The position numbers and the translations under genes are program-made. The notes under the pieces are model-generated. The model searched no databases, was not told the DNA's origin, and was given only the letters and a program-made list of their open reading frames with translations. Source: Hemerocallis citrina (Eukaryota; Streptophyta; Magnoliopsida; Asparagales; Asphodelaceae). Taken from it: DNA of 64,000 nucleotides. Of this stretch, positions 58,986 through 64,000 are shown piece by piece (position 1 is the first letter of the stretch; the number at the start of each line of letters is the position of its first letter). Location: contig JACEHZ010000205.1 of NCBI GenBank assembly GCA_017893485.1, forward strand, positions 124,001 through 188,000, written 5' to 3'.

Positions 58986-61900
58986 TAGCTTGTTTTGATA
59001 ATTATCATGAGGATGCGGAAGGGATAGTGTTCTAAATGGGGTCCGTCTCGGACGCCTGAGCGGCGCCTAGGCGCTCAAGTGGAGGAGAACGAACCGCATT
59101 TGCCATAGGCGGTGGTTTAGGCGGTCGGAGGCGATTAGGCGTTCATCTTGTTGAGTAGGTGTCCGTGGCACTGATCAGGCGGACACGTTTTCTATTTTCT
59201 TAAAATTTTATATCCTATAAAATAACACACAAAAAAGAGAATTACTATTAATCTATTATATACTATGTATGGATCTTTAATTATAGTGGAATTGTTTTTA
59301 CTTTTTTTTAGTATTATGGGTGATGGATTGCACATATTACACCTATTGCGCATATTAAAATAGCACATATTGGTATATTGCACATATTACAATTGGACAA
59401 TTGTTTTTTTTAATTGCACATATTGCACATATTTACACATTAATTGCACGAGGAAGTTTTTTTTATGCATACACCCTTTAATTACACATATTACACAAGA
59501 ACATGATAAATATTTGCAATTACATTGCATAATTATACTTACGATTGAAGAATATTGGCTGAAATTAACTAAATCGGCAAAAAAAATTAAACCGCCTAGG
59601 CACCCTAGGCGCTAGGCACCCCTTGACCGAACCGCCACCGCCTAACGCCGTTTACAACCTTGGGAAGGGATGATGAGGTTGAGGAGAACAGGAATTCAAG
59701 AAATAGAAAAGTTGCCTAAAAAATTTGGGGGAAGTTTATATTATTGATATTCTTATCGGAGAGGGTGCACCTTATATAGTAAGTTTTGGGATAGGAAGCA
59801 AAAGTAGATGATGGTCCGATGCTATTTACCGGTTTGATATATGTATGTTGAGTGTATGTTTGAAACAAGCTTCTTGGAATGCGTATTTTAAATTAGTATT
59901 GTGTACATACTAAGAAGCGTGTCGACTCGAGGAGAAATGGTAAGGAATGATTATAGTTTATAGAGCCGGTATAGATGAGACCGGCGAATAGGAGAAACCT
60001 TGCATTATCATTATTATTGAGAATTTTGGTAGGGTTGGGTAAATTTTGGGAACGGTTGCTAGAGGTGAGAATGATAACAATGGTCATCATTTATTGAAGA
60101 AAGTACTCCATTTTAAGAATGTTTCATGCAAAATTTTACAGTCGTGGAAAACTGCTTGCTATATGATCTAGTATGTCAGTTGGAATGTAGGATAAATGAT
60201 TGAAGTTGAAAGAGGTTTGACTGTTTTTTAGAGTGTTTATCATGATCTTTAGAATAATGAAGTCAAAGAATACGTGCCTAGCAACAACTTTTTCATGTAG
60301 TACAAACATTTCATATTGTCCAGTTTTTAGCGTCGAGTGTTCAACTGAATTATAAATCAAAGGCGAGATCGTTGTTCATTTGTTCTTATGGTTTAACTAT
60401 GGTGATAAACTGATAATACTAATCATAGTTTAGGTGTTTGGCTGAACGAGAGGGTTTTGACTTTAGAGTAGTAACCTAGTAGGTAGGACAAGATCTTTAT
60501 AATTAATATTCTATACCGACTCTATAAATTTGCAACTAAAGAAGGATTTCTCAGTCCCACTATTATTTACTTCCATCATATTTTATCAGAAAAAGGTGAT
60601 ATTAATACCCACTAAATATATTTTTAACACCTTTTATTTTCTGGATGTTTACTATCCTTAGCTCCCTGCATGTCTCGTACACTATTTTACTCACATTATG
60701 TTGTCCTCAATTAAACACATTTCGCTATAGCATTGTGAAGTTCCAAAGAGGAAATAGAAGGAAGTAATTAAATTATGGCAATTGGTGTCACGCACTCAAT
60801 CTTAGAAAGAAAATTGTAGCTTTTTCCTTGCCTGCATCTGTTCAAGCAAACAGTTTCAACACGATTTCTAGTTATTGAGCACAAGTATATTTTAATCATT
60901 GACTTTCTGCCTGAATTTAATCCCATGTGAATTGATGTTAACTGCCCATGAGAGATACATATAAAAAGATGGTTTTTACGCATAGAACTTAGAAGTTTCT
61001 TTTCCTGGTTTGTTGTTATAAGTTCACAAAAATGTTCAACGTTCCAGCTAAACGTATTTTGTTCCGACTGAGCGATCCGAAGAAAGCTACCTCCGTCGTA
61101 CTACGTTCTGGCACTACTAGCGTTTTATGTATCTGTTTTCCGCGTACCAGGTAACCTAGAGTAAATCACATGATTTACATCCTCCACACTATGTAATTTA
61201 GGATGATAAGCCAAATGGTATGACAATTTTTACATTAGATTTCTTAAACCATTAACATTGGCATGACAGAAGCACTGGACTATATCACTTATTTTCTACT
61301 CCTTGAATATTTATTTGTTAGTGTGCATCACTGCATTGTGGAAGGGAAGGCTTGTTGAAATTGTACAAGATCATTGCTACAGAGGTTGGGAAAGATTACA
61401 TTCTTTTCCAGTTTAAGAGAATTTGTATTTTTCCTATTGCACTGTTGGGTATTTGGTTAAATTATTTAGCTAGCACTTGCACACTCATTTGGGAGAACTT
61501 ATCTAAGATCTGTATCATGAACAATACTAATGAATAACCTGTGCTTGCTTCAAAGATGCAGTGGATGTGGCCTTAGTAGGATCACTTGACAAATGTGCCA
61601 ACGGTTTCATATAAAAGTTATTGAAGTTAAAACACTTGAGCATTGTGGAAACAAATATGATGTTTCTTTTATATGCACTGCCAAGGTTAGAATCTGATCT
61701 AAAGTTCTGAGAATATCTGATACCATTGCATTATTACTCTGTGTGCAGAGACAGATTGAGGTTAATATTTTTTTTTTGTTTGGCATGCCACTTCAGCAAC
61801 TATATCGAATACACTATGTAAGCTGTGTGAGGAAGTACGGAATTTCATTATTAAAGCATTGTTAACATGGATGCTACTTTCTACAATCACCGTGTATTGT

Positions 61901-62179
61901 ATTTTTAAAGTTCATAATTCCGATTGTTACTCCATTCCAGTATTCTGCTAACTTTGCTAAATAGATTGGATCAGTTACATAATGTGCTCTCTCTCTCTCT
62001 CTCTCTCTCATTTCACATAACTAATATAGTGATTAATGTGTTCTTTCTTCTATTACTTATGTACATATAAGTCTGAAATTTTCTTCCAAAGTTGTTAAAT
62101 GTTAGTTCTTTTTTGTTCTTGTTTTTTCTGGTGCAAGTTAGTCATTGCACCATACTTATTGAGCCATCATACTTTATAG
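58666..62179 (+). other. Intron 1 of the lipase-like gene
   Basis: GT...AG intron of 3514 bp. It contains an 18-C run (58700-58717), an AT/GT microsatellite (58955-58985), a 638-bp hAT-like MITE (59026-59663) and a CT microsatellite (about 61986-62009). Small frames within it carry no recognisable domain. Confidence 0.6.
59026..59663. mobile_element. hAT-type MITE in intron 1
   Basis: It is flanked by a perfect 8-bp duplication GAAGGGAT (59018-59025 and 59664-59671). Ends are loosely inverted: AGTGTTCTAAATGG on the left against AAGGTTGTAAACGG (reverse complement of the right end), about 9 of 14 matching. Both ends are rich in GCCTAGGCGC/GGCGGT-type sequence, the middle is AT-rich, and there is no coding sequence. 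Confidence 0.75.
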
Positions 62180-62353
62180 GTCAGTGAAGACATTCACTTA
62201 TGAATCCCTGAACAATGTCGCAAGGTTGATAAATGGGGTGTCAGCCCTTTTGCTGGCAGTGTTACCTGGAAAGACTAATATTTTAGAGGGCGTCCAAGGT
62301 TGGGAGCTCAGACCTTCTTTTCGTGGACCACGGCTTCCTCGTTGGATGGAGAA
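62180..62353 (+). CDS. Alpha/beta-hydrolase (lipase-like) membrane protein, exon 2 (gene continues beyond the window)
   Basis: The exon encodes SVKTFTYESLNNVARLING, VSALLLAVLPGKTNILEG and VQGWELRPSFRGPRLPRWME, and ends before a consensus donor GTAAGT at 62354. The middle is hydrophobic. This block is highly conserved at the N-terminus of a plant alpha/beta-hydrolase/lipase family (Arabidopsis At1g73920-like), with the catalytic hydrolase domain expected several exons later. The phase leaves AA to join a codon reading Asn in the family (RWMEN). No further exon was found up to 64000, so the rest lies outside. Family name from memory; substrate unknown. Confidence 0.7.
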
Positions 62354-64000
62354 GTAAGTTTTTCCTCCCCTGATGATACCTTTCAAATGACATTTGTTTA
62401 AGTAGATTATTGGAGAAGAGGCCTTTCACTATTTAATGTACCAAAAGCTGATATTTATTGTCTGTTCAATTTAACAGTAGGGAACTGTTCCTTTTCCTTT
62501 TTTGGTTTATCTTTTCTATTAGAGCCAATTGGAATTATCGATTTAGAATGGGAATGTAGTTGAAGAAATGAGGAAAACTAGTGGCTGAAAGAGTGGGAAA
62601 TTAGTGAGGAATTTTGCCTTTCAGATCTTTACTTATTTTTGCATTTATTAGACCAGATAATACTTTGAATGCAGTGCAACTGAGAATGTTCTTTTGGAGC
62701 GCTTCCTTTTAACTTAATGGTGGATTAGTTTCGATATGGTGATAACTACTACATCTCTAAACTTAGGAACAGAGCTAGAAGCTATTATTTAGTACATATG
62801 TTAATATGTTATTTAGTACACTAATGTGCATTATTTAATATTGTTCTGTTAAAACTTAGAATGTAAATCTCAAGTGCAAAATGAATGAGTAAATAAATTA
62901 ATAATTGATGTCGAATGAGTATATTAGGTTGGGGATGTGAGTTTATAACATTTGGGGTATGGTTGTGGAATTTTTGGGAACTTTTTGAAGTGGTTCTTGG
63001 ATCTGCATTGAAGGGCTAGTGGTATAGTTAGATAATTATATTGGGTTATGAGACTAAGTTTTGATAAATGCCGAGGTAACGGCTGATCATAAATACAAGG
63101 GCACTTCGTAGTGGAAGTTCTTATGGTCTTGTAAACGACGGAGTGAGGGGTAAATGCTCAGATGGTAATAAGGAGAAGGAAAATTCTTAGCTTGCCTTCC
63201 CATATATGTATACTAGAGTTTCCAATTGTTGAAACTGTTAAAGATCATCAAGGTTCGCATGTCGGATGTCGGTCAAACTAATTTGATGTATGATGGGATC
63301 TCTAGACAAGGAGACATATCAGGGTCCATTTCTGGATGTTATGTGATGTACAAATTTATGGCCCAAATTATAACTTAAAAATATTATGTTTTCATCATTT
63401 TTCATTATTACCATTCAGTATGAATAATAAATTTGTAATAAATATTGAGACTTATTAAGGATTGTTTTTGTCATAATTTTGCATTATAGATTATAGCAAC
63501 ATAGAAGTGCATAACAAGTAATAGTATGGTATCAAATCTCAGTATCGATACTGAGATGCATTGACCGAGTTAGATTAGAAATTTGCTTACGATACTCCCC
63601 CTGACATGTCTGTTAATACGGATAAATGGTAGCGGATATCCATTACCAATACCGAGTTTTGAAACCATGGTCCTAAGCCATACAATTAGGAGAACCATAT
63701 TGATTCAACAACTAATAAACCCAAATATTGTCGTCTCAAATCTAATGTACGTTAATGTATGCCGATATTTTCAACCCGACATATTGGCTGAAAGCTGGAT
63801 ATTTGCTGGCATTTTGAGCTGCACAAATGGGTATCAGCTGACTGGTAGCTGATTTCGGTTTAAAGGACATGCAATATTCTTCATCAAATTGCTGTTGGTT
63901 TCTTAGCTCCTATATGGAAGTTTCCCATACCTCTGTACTTTTCTATTTAGCTGATTACTAATATCCATTTATTTCCATGCTCAATACGTTGAGGTCGGTC
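62354..64000 (+). other. Intron 2 of the lipase-like gene (incomplete)
   Basis: AT-rich sequence without recognised exons. The small frame near 63583-63852 overlaps degenerate repeat-like text (ACTCCCCCTGACATG, ATATCCATTACCAATACC). No family domain is visible. Confidence 0.4.

Overview
The window is a stretch of a flowering-plant (eudicot-like) nuclear chromosome. It is AT-rich, with long gene-poor tracts, GT-AG introns, an EAR-motif C2H2 zinc-finger gene and several classes of plant transposon. Two ordinary host genes lie at the edges: a single-finger C2H2 repressor (exons about 590-1196, + strand) and the first two exons of an alpha/beta-hydrolase/lipase-like membrane protein (58622-58665 and 62180-62353, + strand) that runs off the right end. 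Almost everything between them is transposable elements, many bounded by target-site duplications (TSDs) that can be read directly.

Layout: 2561-3193 is a MITE-like element. 3470-5405 is a LINE reverse-transcriptase remnant (- strand). About 5.4-43.4 kb is one old Tat-lineage Ty3/gypsy element on the - strand: LTR at 38.2-43.4 kb, gag, degenerate protease/RT, a second RNase H, integrase, a 114-bp tandem repeat, an antisense + strand ORF, and a tandem-repeat-rich left terminal region. It has been broken by later insertions: solo LTR S1 (9036-12371), solo LTR A (14533-16576), solo LTR S2 (18694-35004) and a 4.5-kb hAT transposon (38539-43077, TSD TTTATAGG). Inside S2 sits a further long-LTR gypsy-type element (21229-34407, TSD TTACT). 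Its right LTR holds a TRIM-like element (28395-29665, TSD AGTAG) and solo LTR B (30630-34268, TSD ATTAT). Right of the nest lie a foldback element (about 43962-45373), another solo LTR of the A/B family (C, 45374-48784) and an 8.5-kb CACTA transposon (49154-57698, TSD AGG) invaded by a decayed Ty1/copia element (53541-57150).

The outstanding object is the 21229-34407 retroelement. Its internal region has no pol. It keeps a gag/zinc-knuckle remnant after a tRNA-iMet primer site and then, just before the polypurine tract and right LTR, carries an intact, intronless 243-codon cytokinin-activating LOG gene (25750-26481). This has the form of a plant gene captured as cDNA by an LTR retrotransposon (transduction). 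The copy has one striking change: the PGGxGTxxE motif reads PGGYRTLEE. The CACTA element has independently captured a genomic fragment, introns included, of an NFRKB/DEUBAD-like host gene. The window therefore shows two mechanistically different gene captures about 25 kb apart.

All calls rest on reading the sequence and on remembered family motifs. No database search was run. TSD-based boundaries are the firmest part. Family names for solo LTRs, the foldback element and the MITEs are tentative.
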